From Halomonas halocynthiae DSM 14573 (GTDB lineage Bacteria; Pseudomonadota; Gammaproteobacteria; Pseudomonadales; Halomonadaceae), in NCBI RefSeq assembly GCF_000425725.1, contig NZ_KE384439.1:219309-283308 (forward strand): a DNA stretch of 64,000 nt, read 5' to 3'. Positions within the stretch are counted from its first letter, which is position 1. The number at the start of each line of letters is the position of its first letter. A program made the translations under genes and the position numbers. Below the pieces are notes generated by a model, which saw nothing but the letters and a program-made list of their open reading frames with translations, had not been told where the DNA came from and ran no database searches. This document shows, piece by piece, positions 48,136 through 59,137 of this stretch.

Positions 48136-49368
48136 ATGGTTGAAACAACAGTCATCTTGCTCGGTGTGATCATGTTCACCGTGATTATCGTCGGGCTGAC
48201 ACTGGTGATCTTGGCAGCGCGCAGCCGGCTTGTAAGCACGGGGGCGGTGGCCATCGAGATTAACGACGACCCGAACAACACGGTCACTACCCAGGCGGGC
48301 GGCAAGCTGCTCGGCACGTTGGCCGCGAATGGTATTTTCCTGCCCTCTGCCTGTGGCGGTGGTGGTAGCTGTGCAGAGTGCCGGTGTCGTGTGGAAGACG
48401 GTGGTGGGTCGATTCTTCCCACGGAAGAATCTCACTTTACGTTGCGCGAACGTAAAGACGGCTGGCGGCTGTCTTGTCAGGTGCCCGTGAAACAGGACAT
48501 GAAAATTCTGGTTCCGGAGTCGGTCTTTGGTGTGAAAAAGTGGGAGTGTGAGGTTACTGCTAACCCCAACGTTGCCACCTTTATCAAGGAGCTCAACCTG
48601 CGCTTGCCTGAAGGCGAGGAAGTTGCCTTCCGTGCTGGTGGTTATGTGCAGCTTTTGGCGCCGCCTTATGATGTCAAGTTCTCGGATTTTGATATCGAAG
48701 AAAAATTTCGTGGCGACTGGGAAAAATTTGGCCTGTTTAATATCTCGCATAAAACCAATGAAGAGGTGATGCGTGCTTATTCTATGGCTAACTATCCGGA
48801 AGAGAAGGGAATTCTCAAGTTTAATATCCGGATTGCGACGCCGCCGCCGAACAGCAGTCATCCCCCAGGTCTAATGTCTACCTTTGTCTTTAACCTGAAG
48901 CCAGGTGACAAGATTACGGTGATGGGGCCATTTGGCGAATTCTTTGCCAAAGACACTGACGCAGAAATGGTGTTCATTGGTGGTGGTGCGGGTATGGCAC
49001 CTATGCGTAGCCATATTTTCGATCAGCTTAAGCGTCTAGACAGCAAGCGTAAGATCTCGTTCTGGTACGGTGCACGCTCTTGGCAAGAAACCTTCTATAA
49101 CGATGAGTACGATAAGCTGGCCGAAGAGCACGATAACTTCGAATGGCATCTTGCGATGTCGGACCCGCAGCCTGAGGATAACTGGGAAGGCCCGACCGGC
49201 TTTATCCACAATGTCCTTTATGAAAACTATCTCAAGGACCATCCGGCACCTGAAGACTGTGAGTACTACATGTGTGGGCCTCCGATGATGAACGCCTCAG
49301 TGATCAAGATGCTAATAGATTTAGGCGTAGAGCCTGAAAATATCATGCTTGATGACTTCGGTGGTTGA
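48136..49368 (+). CDS. nqrF: Na+-NQR subunit F, NADH-oxidising
   Basis: Entry subunit that takes electrons from NADH. In 410 residues: N-terminal anchor (about 5-27), a [2Fe-2S] ferredoxin domain with Cys73, Cys79, Cys82 and Cys114, the FAD-binding RAYSMANYP, and the NADH-binding [12 protein letters not shown]. The end [12 protein letters not shown] is typical. A 71-base gap separates it from nqrE, larger than the other gaps in the operon. Confidence 0.97.
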   Translation: MVETTVILLGVIMFTVIIVGLTLVILAARSRLVSTGAVAIEINDDPNNTVTTQAGGKLLGTLAANGIFLPSACGGGGSCAECRCRVEDGGGSILPTEESHFTLRERKDGWRLSCQVPVKQDMKILVPESVFGVKKWECEVTANPNVATFIKELNLRLPEGEEVAFRAGGYVQLLAPPYDVKFSDFDIEEKFRGDWEKFGLFNISHKTNEEVMRAYSMANYPEEKGILKFNIRIATPPPNSSHPPGLMSTFVFNLKPGDKITVMGPFGEFFAKDTDAEMVFIGGGAGMAPMRSHIFDQLKRLDSKRKISFWYGARSWQETFYNDEYDKLAEEHDNFEWHLAMSDPQPEDNWEGPTGFIHNVLYENYLKDHPAPEDCEYYMCGPPMMNASVIKMLIDLGVEPENIMLDDFGG

Positions 49369-49398
49369 TCAGGCCAGATAGTGTTTGGGCTGAATCAT

Positions 49399-49427
49399 AC
49401 AAGGGCTGGCAATTTGCCAGCCCTTGT
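49399..49427 (+). terminator. hairpin after nqrF
   Basis: A perfect 13-bp stem (49399-49411 with 49415-49427) with a 3-base loop sits 30 bases after the nqrF stop. The following cgttatt is only weakly T-rich, so termination may be partial, but it probably ends most of the nqrABCDEF transcript before the hydrolase gene. Confidence 0.65.
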
Positions 49428-49535
49428 CGTTATTAGGGATTAATTATATCTTGGCCGTAAACTGGCAGATTGTCATGTAATGGAGTGACCTGCTGGTGAT
49501 ACGCCTATATGACATGTCAAAAACGAGGAAGACAG

Positions 49536-50699
49536 ATGTCCAAACCAAACGTACTTATGCGGACGTTGCTGGCCAGTGTTGTCGCAGGCGCTGTTGCACT
49601 TCCGACGATAGGTTATTCATGCACCTCTTTGCTTTATACCGATGCTAATGGTGCACCTTATGCAGGCAGAACCATGGAATTACCCATGCAGCTGCCTTAC
49701 GAGGCTACGTTTTTCCCTAAAGGTGCTGAGTTCGAGTCCAAAGCTGATGGCCAGCCCGAACTTGCGTTTGAAGGGAAATACAGCTTTATATCGCTAACGG
49801 TTCCAGACCCTGTGAGTAAAGATCTCAAAGTGGTTGAGGGAATGAATGATGAAGGGCTGAGTTTTAGTGTACTGGCTTTTGCCAGCACGAAAGGGCCTAA
49901 GGATATGGTGTCAAAAACCACAGAAGTGTTGGCGGCCATTGATTTGGGGGCTTGGGCTCTGTCGCAATTCAAGACGGTCGCTGAGGTTAAAGAGGCGCTT
50001 GAGGCGCAGCCCGTATTAGTCACGGCGCTCCTGCCATTGGGCATCCTCAAGACACCGTTCCACTATACGTTGCACGATGCTAATGGTGATTCGATTGTTA
50101 TCGAGTTTTCAAATGGCCAGCAAAACGTTATTGATAATCCGATTGGGGTAATGACCAATGGGCCTGAATTCTCCTGGCACATGACCAATCTGAACAACTA
50201 CACTTTTCTGGATAACCGCGATCGGTCCACCATAGAGTTCAACGGCGAACGCTTTGAACAGCCCGACTCAGGCATTGCAACAGTTGCTCTGCCCGCATCC
50301 AATACCTCAGTAGGTCGTTTTGTTCGCGCTGTCTACTATTCCCAGTTTGCCGAAAAAGCCAAAACGCCCGATAAGGCGGTGAACACTTTGGCCCATGTGA
50401 TGAATAACTTTGACCGTCCACGCGGCATTACTATGGACAACCGCTATACGGGTGAAATTGAGAATATTACGGCACCTGGTGTTGAAGGGCATAAAATGTA
50501 TACGTCTGAATATACCTCCTGGACCGCTTTATCTGACCTTCGCCAGCTGCAGTTCAATGTCAGAAGTTATGATGCCATGAACTACATCAATTTTGATTTG
50601 GCAGCGTTAAAGAATGAAACAGAAAAGAAGAGCATTGCCTTGAGTCAGGTTCCTGCGACTATCGCTGAAGGTAATGATGCGCTGAAAACGGTAAATTAA
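49536..50699 (+). CDS. exported linear amide C-N hydrolase (choloylglycine hydrolase/penicillin acylase family)
   Basis: A 387-residue Ntn hydrolase with a signal peptide (RTLLASVVAGAVALPTIGYS), cleavage of which would leave Cys29 as the N-terminal nucleophile: CTSLLYTDANGAPYAGRTME. By offset from that Cys, the family Arg18 is present but Asp21 is Glu. The TNGPEF block carries the expected Asn. Likely periplasmic, cleaving an acylated amide; substrate unknown. ATG at 49536 with aggaag upstream. It stands between nqrF and nqrM, with terminator-like hairpins on both sides, so it is probably a separate unit. It is the second member of this family in the window. Confidence 0.87.
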   Translation: MSKPNVLMRTLLASVVAGAVALPTIGYSCTSLLYTDANGAPYAGRTMELPMQLPYEATFFPKGAEFESKADGQPELAFEGKYSFISLTVPDPVSKDLKVVEGMNDEGLSFSVLAFASTKGPKDMVSKTTEVLAAIDLGAWALSQFKTVAEVKEALEAQPVLVTALLPLGILKTPFHYTLHDANGDSIVIEFSNGQQNVIDNPIGVMTNGPEFSWHMTNLNNYTFLDNRDRSTIEFNGERFEQPDSGIATVALPASNTSVGRFVRAVYYSQFAEKAKTPDKAVNTLAHVMNNFDRPRGITMDNRYTGEIENITAPGVEGHKMYTSEYTSWTALSDLRQLQFNVRSYDAMNYINFDLAALKNETEKKSIALSQVPATIAEGNDALKTVN

Positions 50700-50725
50700 C
50701 GTTTTTCCAGCTCGCTAAAACAGTG

Positions 50726-50794
50726 CTGCCCTAATTCTCGTTGATATAACCTTTGTGCTTGAAGGTGTCTCAGCTTGGCTTAGGGCAGTTTTTT
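50726..50794 (+). terminator. possible terminator with long loop after the exported hydrolase gene
   Basis: A 9-bp inverted repeat (ctgccctaa at 50726-50734 and ttagggcag at 50780-50788) has a 45-base loop and is followed by six T residues. The large loop makes it a weak call. Confidence 0.35.
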
Positions 50795-50863
50795 GCTGTG
50801 TCGTCAGGTGCTCGGGCTGTTATCATAGGTAGTGATAAGGCATGACTAAATAGAGGAGGTACC

Positions 50864-51118
50864 ATGAGCCTGTTTTTCATTGTATTGGCTGTTATGTTGT
50901 TGATCATGGCTATCATGGCAGTCGGTGTCATACTCGGACAGCGACCTATTGCTGGGACTTGCGGCGGGCTTAATCGGCTTGGTATGAAGGAAGGTTGTGA
51001 GGTCTGCGGTGGTAATGATCAGGTATGTGAGGAAGAAAGTCGTAAAAGCGTGAGTGCGCGTCGTCGTAGTGATGAAAGCCGTGGACTGGATCTGGGGTAC
51101 GACGCGACTCGCCGCTGA
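50864..51118 (+). CDS. nqrM: Na+-NQR maturation factor NqrM
   Basis: A small membrane protein that delivers iron to the NqrD/NqrE centre. One span (FIVLAVMLLIMAIMAVGVIL), then the family motif GQRPIAGTCGGLNRLGM and a Cys-rich end CEVCGG with a further Cys. The 84 residues include a basic tail. SD gaggaggt is excellent. It is separated from nqrF by the exported hydrolase, unlike the usual adjacent position. Confidence 0.92.
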   Translation: MSLFFIVLAVMLLIMAIMAVGVILGQRPIAGTCGGLNRLGMKEGCEVCGGNDQVCEEESRKSVSARRRSDESRGLDLGYDATRR

Positions 51119-51155
51119 GCTCTTTGGTCGGAGCTCTTTGGTCGGAGCTCTTCGC
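51117..51155 (+). repeat. 14-base tandem repeat after nqrM
   Basis: Two perfect tandem copies of gagctctttggtcg (51117-51130 and 51131-51144), followed by a partial third (gagctctt). The first copy covers the nqrM stop codon. It lies between convergent nqrM and the DUF488 gene; not a good hairpin, so not an obvious terminator. Confidence 0.9.
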
Positions 51156-51211
51156 CTGAGCTTTCAATGCACGCTGAACGCTGTTTTTAAACTGGCTGTG
51201 CAGGTTAGCAA

Positions 51212-51622
51212 TTAACTGGGCATAGTGGGGGGTGGGCTGAGTTTGCGGTCAGCATTGTCTTCCTCTTGAAGTGCGCAGATCAGGGCATCTTTAAGCAGCG
51301 GTAAATGGGATGTCGATAGTTCGCGTGAGGCAGAAAGCAGTGTGAGTCGCCCTTGGCGAGCATAGCGCATGAGTGGTATTAAGCTCTCAGAGTCATCGCG
51401 AAGTTCGCCGCGATAGCGCGACTCAAAGACCGCTTTACTAATAATATTATTATGGTATTGCCGTCTCAGTACACTTGATGGCGAGGCGCCACGGTACCAC
51501 TCTGTCAATGCAAGTAGTTCACGGTGTTTGCCACGAGGCCATAGGCGATCCACCAAAATACGGGCGCCATCATCATCACAGATTTCTTGGTAGATCCGCT
51601 TTAGTTGAATGTCATAATTCAT
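51212..51622 (-). CDS. DUF488 (YeaO-like) protein
   Basis: A 136-residue cytosolic protein of the DUF488 family, function unknown. The family signature is ILVDRLWPRG near the N-terminus (about residues 22-31), with IQLKRIYQEICDDDGAR ahead of it and ESRYRGEL after it. The C-terminus after the domain is polar. Last gene of the leuS-lptE-holA run, 47 bases after holA. Confidence 0.82.
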   Translation of the reverse strand: MNYDIQLKRIYQEICDDDGARILVDRLWPRGKHRELLALTEWYRGASPSSVLRRQYHNNIISKAVFESRYRGELRDDSESLIPLMRYARQGRLTLLSASRELSTSHLPLLKDALICALQEEDNADRKLSPPPTMPS

Positions 51623-51669
51623 CGTACTCTTCCTGCGTAACGTGGGTGCTTTTTGGCGCCTCTACGACT

Positions 51670-52746
51670 TCAACTACCGGTACGGTAGGAGGAAGGCAGT
51701 GTTGCGAGGAGACCGTGTCCACCGGCCAGCGTTAGTGCTAAATCGTGAAGCCCCTCCCATAGTGGCAGCAATGGTGCGGCCCCCTTGATGGAAAGGTCCA
51801 GCCGCTGTGAAAATAACAGCAATTTATACAGGCGGTTGCGTGGCAGGCGCTTGAGTGCTTGCTGGTAGGCTGGGCGACGACGCTCGAAGATTGGCGGTTT
51901 TTGGGCCTTAAATGCATGCTCCAGGCTTTGGCCTTGCTCTAGGTGCTGATGCAGTGATAACAGTTGGCGCATTTCCCGTGATAACGCCCACAATACGATA
52001 GGTGCTTCTACGCCTTCGCTGCGTAGGCCACTGATGATACGTGAGGCTCGTGCCGGCTCGCCTTTCAGGCAAGCATCAGTCAGCGTAAATACGTCAAAAC
52101 GTGCATTGTCTTCAACGTCTCCAGCTATTTGCTCCGAAGTGACTCGGGCTCCTGCTGGAAGTAATAAGGCCAGTTTTTGCAGTTCTTGATCTGCGGCCAG
52201 TAAATTACCTTCCGTACGCTCGCCCAGTAATTGGGCGGCCGCATTGTCTATATGCAAGCCGTGAAGCTTGGCTCGCCCAGCAAGCCAGCGAGGGAGAAAG
52301 TTGGCTTCAACGGGCCATATCGGAACAAAAACACCTACGCTATCCAGTGCTTTGAACCAAGCACTTTTTTGCTCTTTAAAATCAAGTTTGCCGCTGTTAA
52401 TTAATAGCAGGTTGTCATTAGCAGGATCATTGGCAGCAAACTGCTGAGCGTAGGCGCGTAATACTTTGCCGCCTTCTTGTCCTGGCTTACTGTTTCCAAG
52501 ACGGAGTTCTATCAGTTTGCGAGAGGCAAACAGTGACAAGCTTGAGGCGGCCTCTGTGAGCCGCCCCCAAGCGAAGTTGGCTTCTACATCGAGGACTTGG
52601 CGCTCTTCAATACCAGATTGTCGAGCGGCCAATCGCACTGCATCACAGGCATCGCGGTGCTGAAGAGGCTCGTCGCCAGCCACAATGACTACTGCAGGCA
52701 GGCCACGAGCCAAAACACCATCCAGCTTATCAGGATAAACCTTCAT
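51670..52746 (-). CDS. holA: DNA polymerase III subunit delta
   Basis: Clamp-loader delta subunit that opens the beta ring. The 358-residue product has VVIVAGDEPLQHRDACDAVR at the N-terminus, DNLLLINSGKLDFKEQKSAWFKAL in the AAA+-like core and LTEACLKGE-like LTDACLKGEPARASRII in the C-terminal collar domain. Its ATG is seven bases after the lptE stop, the conserved leuS-lptE-holA order. Confidence 0.93.
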   Translation of the reverse strand: MKVYPDKLDGVLARGLPAVVIVAGDEPLQHRDACDAVRLAARQSGIEERQVLDVEANFAWGRLTEAASSLSLFASRKLIELRLGNSKPGQEGGKVLRAYAQQFAANDPANDNLLLINSGKLDFKEQKSAWFKALDSVGVFVPIWPVEANFLPRWLAGRAKLHGLHIDNAAAQLLGERTEGNLLAADQELQKLALLLPAGARVTSEQIAGDVEDNARFDVFTLTDACLKGEPARASRIISGLRSEGVEAPIVLWALSREMRQLLSLHQHLEQGQSLEHAFKAQKPPIFERRRPAYQQALKRLPRNRLYKLLLFSQRLDLSIKGAAPLLPLWEGLHDLALTLAGGHGLLATLPSSYRTGS

Positions 52747-52753
52747 GAGACGA

Positions 52754-53245
52754 TCACGGCTCGATAAGGGTGTTTAGGCGCTGGATAATATGTCGTGCTG
52801 CCTTGTCGCGTAACTGATTGCGTATTTCTTCGCGGTAGTCTCCGGCGGCTAGTAAGTTATCGTCATCGAGCAGGTAGGTTTCCCGAACGGTGATCGTTTC
52901 GCTGGGCAGGCGATAGGCGCCATCGGAACGGCGCTGGACTGCCATCGTGACGGTTAGCGTCATTTCATGCTGCTGATTTCCCGCTTGGCGCAGGCTAAAG
53001 CGGCGGTCTTCCACGCGTTCCTGACCTAAGGTCAGAATCCAGGGCGCTGTCTCATTAACTTCGGTGCCAGCATTGTCTAGGCGTACAATCAAACGATCGC
53101 GCAATGGACTGAAAGGCCCTTCCACGCTGATTTCGTCGAGCCTGACCGAGGGTGTGCCATAGCCGCGAAGCTTGAAGCCGCAGCCTGCCAATAGCGTGGC
53201 ACTGCCAAGAGTGAGAGCATATTTGAACAAGGTACGGCGTTGCAT
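52754..53245 (-). CDS. lptE: LPS-assembly lipoprotein LptE
   Basis: Outer-membrane lipoprotein that plugs LptD and helps deliver lipopolysaccharide to the surface. The 163-residue product has a lipoprotein signal (RTLFKYALTLGSATLLAGC) with lipobox LAGC, then GFKLRGYG, as in the family. The ATG at 53245 has cggagg upstream; an earlier in-frame start would overlap leuS. Confidence 0.93.
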   Translation of the reverse strand: MQRRTLFKYALTLGSATLLAGCGFKLRGYGTPSVRLDEISVEGPFSPLRDRLIVRLDNAGTEVNETAPWILTLGQERVEDRRFSLRQAGNQQHEMTLTVTMAVQRRSDGAYRLPSETITVRETYLLDDDNLLAAGDYREEIRNQLRDKAARHIIQRLNTLIEP

Positions 53246-53259
53246 GGTGGCCTCCGGGC

Positions 53260-55899
<2,640 letters not shown>

Positions 55900-56072
55900 T
55901 CATCGGAGTGAACAGGTTGGGCGAGCGTTTTACGCTTGCCGTTGATTCACCAATGACATGTCGTTTTAAATACAGGAAATATTTGATCCTAAGCATACCC
56001 CAGCACGGCACTTGTCGGCTATGGGGCATGAACGGTCAACTGCGTCGGCAATCATTAAAGGAGAGTCTAACC

Positions 56073-56597
56073 ATGAGTGAAGAGCAGCGTCATACCGAGA
56101 ATGATCAGAAGCTCAGCGATGCTTACGAAAGAGTGCTTGAGCGTATTAAGGACGGTGCGGGAGAGCTCAGTATTGAGCGGCTTCAGCATGAGCTTGATGA
56201 AGCTGTTGAGTTTGAAAGAGATGTGCAAGAGTTCACCCGCGATGAATTATCACTCCTGCGCGTTTGGGTGGAGCGGGATCTGCGTGAAATGCGTGGTTAC
56301 CTGGCTGCTGGTGGTGAAAGTGTGGCGAACTGGTTGGGCATTGATTTCTCGCAGGTATCGCGCCGGGTTGCTGATGCGCTATTGTCGATTGCGGATCGCA
56401 GTCAAATAGAGCGTGAGCAGCTTGAAGACGACCTGGAAGCATCGCGTGCTGACTATGTGGCGGGCGAAATGGCGATACCTGGGCGCATGAGCTGCACGCA
56501 CTGTGAGGCGCAGGTGGCCCTGGATACGCTAACTCGTATCGAACCTTGTCATCAGTGTGGCCATCGTTATTTTGTGCGTGCGTCTCTGGGGCGGTAA
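56073..56597 (+). CDS. zinc-ribbon protein of the YbeL/DUF1451 type
   Basis: A 174-residue cytosolic protein with an acidic helical N-terminal part (SDAYERVLERIKDGAGELS, then WVERDLREMRGYL) and a C-terminal zinc ribbon CTHC…CHQC (Cys pairs about 17 residues apart). E. coli ybeL lies near leuS-lptE-holA, as here. Function unknown. ATG at 56073 with aaggaga upstream. The 233-base gap to leuS must hold both divergent promoters; I see no clear pair. Confidence 0.85.
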   Translation: MSEEQRHTENDQKLSDAYERVLERIKDGAGELSIERLQHELDEAVEFERDVQEFTRDELSLLRVWVERDLREMRGYLAAGGESVANWLGIDFSQVSRRVADALLSIADRSQIEREQLEDDLEASRADYVAGEMAIPGRMSCTHCEAQVALDTLTRIEPCHQCGHRYFVRASLGR

Positions 56598-56601
56598 CCG
56601 T

Positions 56602-58014
56602 TTATCCTTGAATCCATAGCGACATGATCACTAGCAGGCTCATTACTGACGCATAGGTTAAGTTCTGGCGCATTATTAGGCTGCCACTGATGCCATAACG
56701 CCCCTGTAGAGAGAGGTTGGTGCCAGAGAGTGGGCCAACACTGGTGCCGACTCCCCACGCTGCCAAACAGGCCAGAGCAAACAGGGTTTGTTGGTTTTCG
56801 TTGGCCAGCTCTGTCACGGAAGCCAGCACAGAAATGCCAATGATGGGGTGCAGGCCGACGAGTGAGCTTGTGATAATGGCAATAAAGCTGATGCTGGCCT
56901 GAATAGGGCCAAAGTCAGAAAACAGCTGCCAGCTGCCGTTGGTGGCACCGTCAGCGAAGGCGGTGAGTCCTTGGGTTAATAATCCTGCACAGAGAAATAG
57001 CGATATTTCACCGCGCATAGCGGGCAGGCGCTCCAATGTGTGGCGCTTGAATCGAGTGGCTGTCCAGCGCCTGCCTTTGGTCAGGTTGAGCAGCAGCGCG
57101 ATGCCAGGTAGCAGAAAAGTAATAATGGCGAGAATTGGCAGTGCAGGAGTCAGTTGATAATGAAATACCATGACCAGCCCGGCCATGCTGATCGGCATGA
57201 AAAGGCTGGCGGGAGACATGGAAAAACCGAGCGTGCTGCTCAGGTCAAAGCGCCGTGCTATGCCGACGAGTGACAAAAGCGCTGAGCATGTTGCTAGCAC
57301 CAGACCGTGAATTGCTACTTGGGGATAGCTGAGCTGTGGAGCGAGCCCCATCACGACGGCCATCGCTGCAAAAAATGGTGACCAGAAGGCCGCAGCACAG
57401 AAGCCACGGTTAAGTGCCAGCACCTGAGGGGTGGTCAGGGGAGCGTGTCGTGAAAGGCGATCACCAATCATGAAAAGCGCTGATAAATTCAGCACCGATC
57501 CCAGTAAATGAACGCCAAGCCAAGTGCCAGTCAGTCCGTATTTTCCCGTCGCCGGCTGCTTGGTTGTCTGATGATGGCGACGTATGCCGCTCACTAGGCC
57601 GATAAAGCTGACGCCGACCAGCATGGTGACGACGTTGCCGTTACTGTTGGGTAAATCTAGCCAGTTGATGTTGGTATCGAACATCAGCCAGGTAAGCACT
57701 AGCAAACTGGCGCCTATGCCGGCGAGTGAGCCGGCCTGAATGCGAGCGCGGCGCGGTAAATCGGGGAGGAGAAGCAGCACGCCAAGCCACATGGCATAGC
57801 CAACGGGGTTGAAGGTCAGGCTATCGAGTGCGTTATTGACGAGTGTTTGTTGTGCAATCTGGGCAATACGGATGAGTAACCCTGCGAGTAGGCATAGCCC
57901 AGCTAATGCGCGTCGTGGTGTTACCAGAGGCGTATTGGTAATGGGGCGAGCCGGTTTGCCAATAGAGGCAGGGGCGTTGCGGGATGCTGCCTGTGGTGAT
58001 TCGGGGGTTGCCAT
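56602..58014 (-). CDS. multi-pass membrane protein, family not recognised
   Basis: A 470-residue protein with about 12 hydrophobic segments and short loops, probably a transporter. Notable motifs are GPLSGTNLSLQGRYG near the C-terminus, NGNVVTMLVGVSFIGLV in the middle and a central segment RGFCAAAFWSPFFAAMAVVMG. The ATG at 58014 is used because upstream in-frame starts would run back into the LysR gene; no good SD is visible. It follows the LysR gene by 49 bases on the same strand and may be co-transcribed with it. I cannot name the substrate. Confidence 0.7.
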   Translation of the reverse strand: MATPESPQAASRNAPASIGKPARPITNTPLVTPRRALAGLCLLAGLLIRIAQIAQQTLVNNALDSLTFNPVGYAMWLGVLLLLPDLPRRARIQAGSLAGIGASLLVLTWLMFDTNINWLDLPNSNGNVVTMLVGVSFIGLVSGIRRHHQTTKQPATGKYGLTGTWLGVHLLGSVLNLSALFMIGDRLSRHAPLTTPQVLALNRGFCAAAFWSPFFAAMAVVMGLAPQLSYPQVAIHGLVLATCSALLSLVGIARRFDLSSTLGFSMSPASLFMPISMAGLVMVFHYQLTPALPILAIITFLLPGIALLLNLTKGRRWTATRFKRHTLERLPAMRGEISLFLCAGLLTQGLTAFADGATNGSWQLFSDFGPIQASISFIAIITSSLVGLHPIIGISVLASVTELANENQQTLFALACLAAWGVGTSVGPLSGTNLSLQGRYGISGSLIMRQNLTYASVMSLLVIMSLWIQG

Positions 58015-58063
58015 GGGGCGAGCTGCCAGACAGAGGTCGAGAGAATAACGCAGGCTAATCGTT

Positions 58064-58966
58064 TTATGGGGTGGTTGGCCAGCGTAATGCGTTTTCTTCG
58101 CGAGCGTCATCGAGGAGCTTGAGCATAGCCTTAGCGGCGTTGGACAGCGTGCGACTGCGGTGTACCAAATACCCCAGCGGGCGCTGAATGGGGGCGTGGT
58201 CAACGTTGAGTCGGTGCAGGCTACTATCGAGCAGTCGTTCAGGTAATAGGCTCCAGCCCAGGCCTGTTGAGGTTAGCATTTTCAATGTTTCTAAATAGTT
58301 GGTAGAGGTGGCAGGAGGTAACGGCAGGCCGGCGGCAGCAAAGCGCGACTCGATCAGTGTGCGGGTGAAGGTCAGCGAACCGGGTAACACCGCGTCATGC
58401 TCACACAGCTGAGCGAGCGACAAGGTCTGGGTGCTAGCCAAAGGGTGATCCGGTGCGCAAACAAAGCACAGTTGGTCGATCCAAACCGGCACAACATTTA
58501 GCTGTGGATCAGGGCGCGGCGAGAGGGTAACGGCAGCGATTTCCAGCTGGCCATCCAAGACCCCTTGATAGGCCTGCTCTGAATCGAGAAAGTGCAGGTC
58601 GAGGCGAACCTCTGGGTGCGCGCGAACATAATGGCGTAGCAGTCCCGGCAGGCGGTGCAGGCCGATGTGGTGGCTGGTGGCCAGCGTTAGGCTGCCGGCA
58701 ACGCTACCTTCTAGGTTGGCAATGGCACGCCGGCTATCATCCATGGTGACCAGAATCTGTCTGGCGCGGGGCAGCAACAGTCGCCCAGCTTCGGTGAGAG
58801 TGACGCGGCGGCCGATGCGGTCGAACAACCGACTATCAAGCAAGCCTTCCAGTGTGGCAATGCGCTTGCTAACTGCTGGCTGGGTCAAATGAAGTTGTTC
58901 GGCTGCCCGGGAAAAACTGTTGCTGTCAGCGACTGCCAGAAATGCCTGTAAGCTTTGGGTGTCCAT
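58064..58966 (-). CDS. LysR-family transcriptional regulator
   Basis: A 300-residue regulator with an N-terminal winged helix-turn-helix (LQAFLAVADSNSFSRAAEQL, then QPAVSKRIATLEGLL) and a periplasmic-binding-like co-inducer domain from about residue 90. It is divergent from leuC, the position of a LysR gene in Pseudomonas too, and could regulate leuCDB, itself or the downstream transporter. Palindromic half-sites lie just upstream. Confidence 0.93.
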   Translation of the reverse strand: MDTQSLQAFLAVADSNSFSRAAEQLHLTQPAVSKRIATLEGLLDSRLFDRIGRRVTLTEAGRLLLPRARQILVTMDDSRRAIANLEGSVAGSLTLATSHHIGLHRLPGLLRHYVRAHPEVRLDLHFLDSEQAYQGVLDGQLEIAAVTLSPRPDPQLNVVPVWIDQLCFVCAPDHPLASTQTLSLAQLCEHDAVLPGSLTFTRTLIESRFAAAGLPLPPATSTNYLETLKMLTSTGLGWSLLPERLLDSSLHRLNVDHAPIQRPLGYLVHRSRTLSNAAKAMLKLLDDAREENALRWPTTP

Positions 58967-58987
58967 GGTGTCTGTGCTCTTATTTGT

Positions 58988-59008
58988 ATTCCAATAGAGA
59001 ATCTATTC
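58988..59008. promoter_or_regulatory. candidate LysR operator in the LysR/leuC divergent region
   Basis: ATTC-N7-GAAT (58988-59002) fits the T-N11-A rule for LysR binding, and the right half is reused in GAATctATTC (58999-59008). It starts 22 bases upstream of the LysR gene start. A possible leuC promoter follows: ttgatt (59024-59029), 16 bases, taaaac (59046-59051). Confidence 0.5.
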
Positions 59009-59137
59009 CATAAATAACATGAATTGATTTTATGCTGCGGTCGCGTAAAACTGAACACATAACGTAATATCTCAACGATTAAAACAAGGGCACTTTGCCC
59101 ACCGTGACGCAAGATGGGCCAGGCCCCGGAGGATGAC

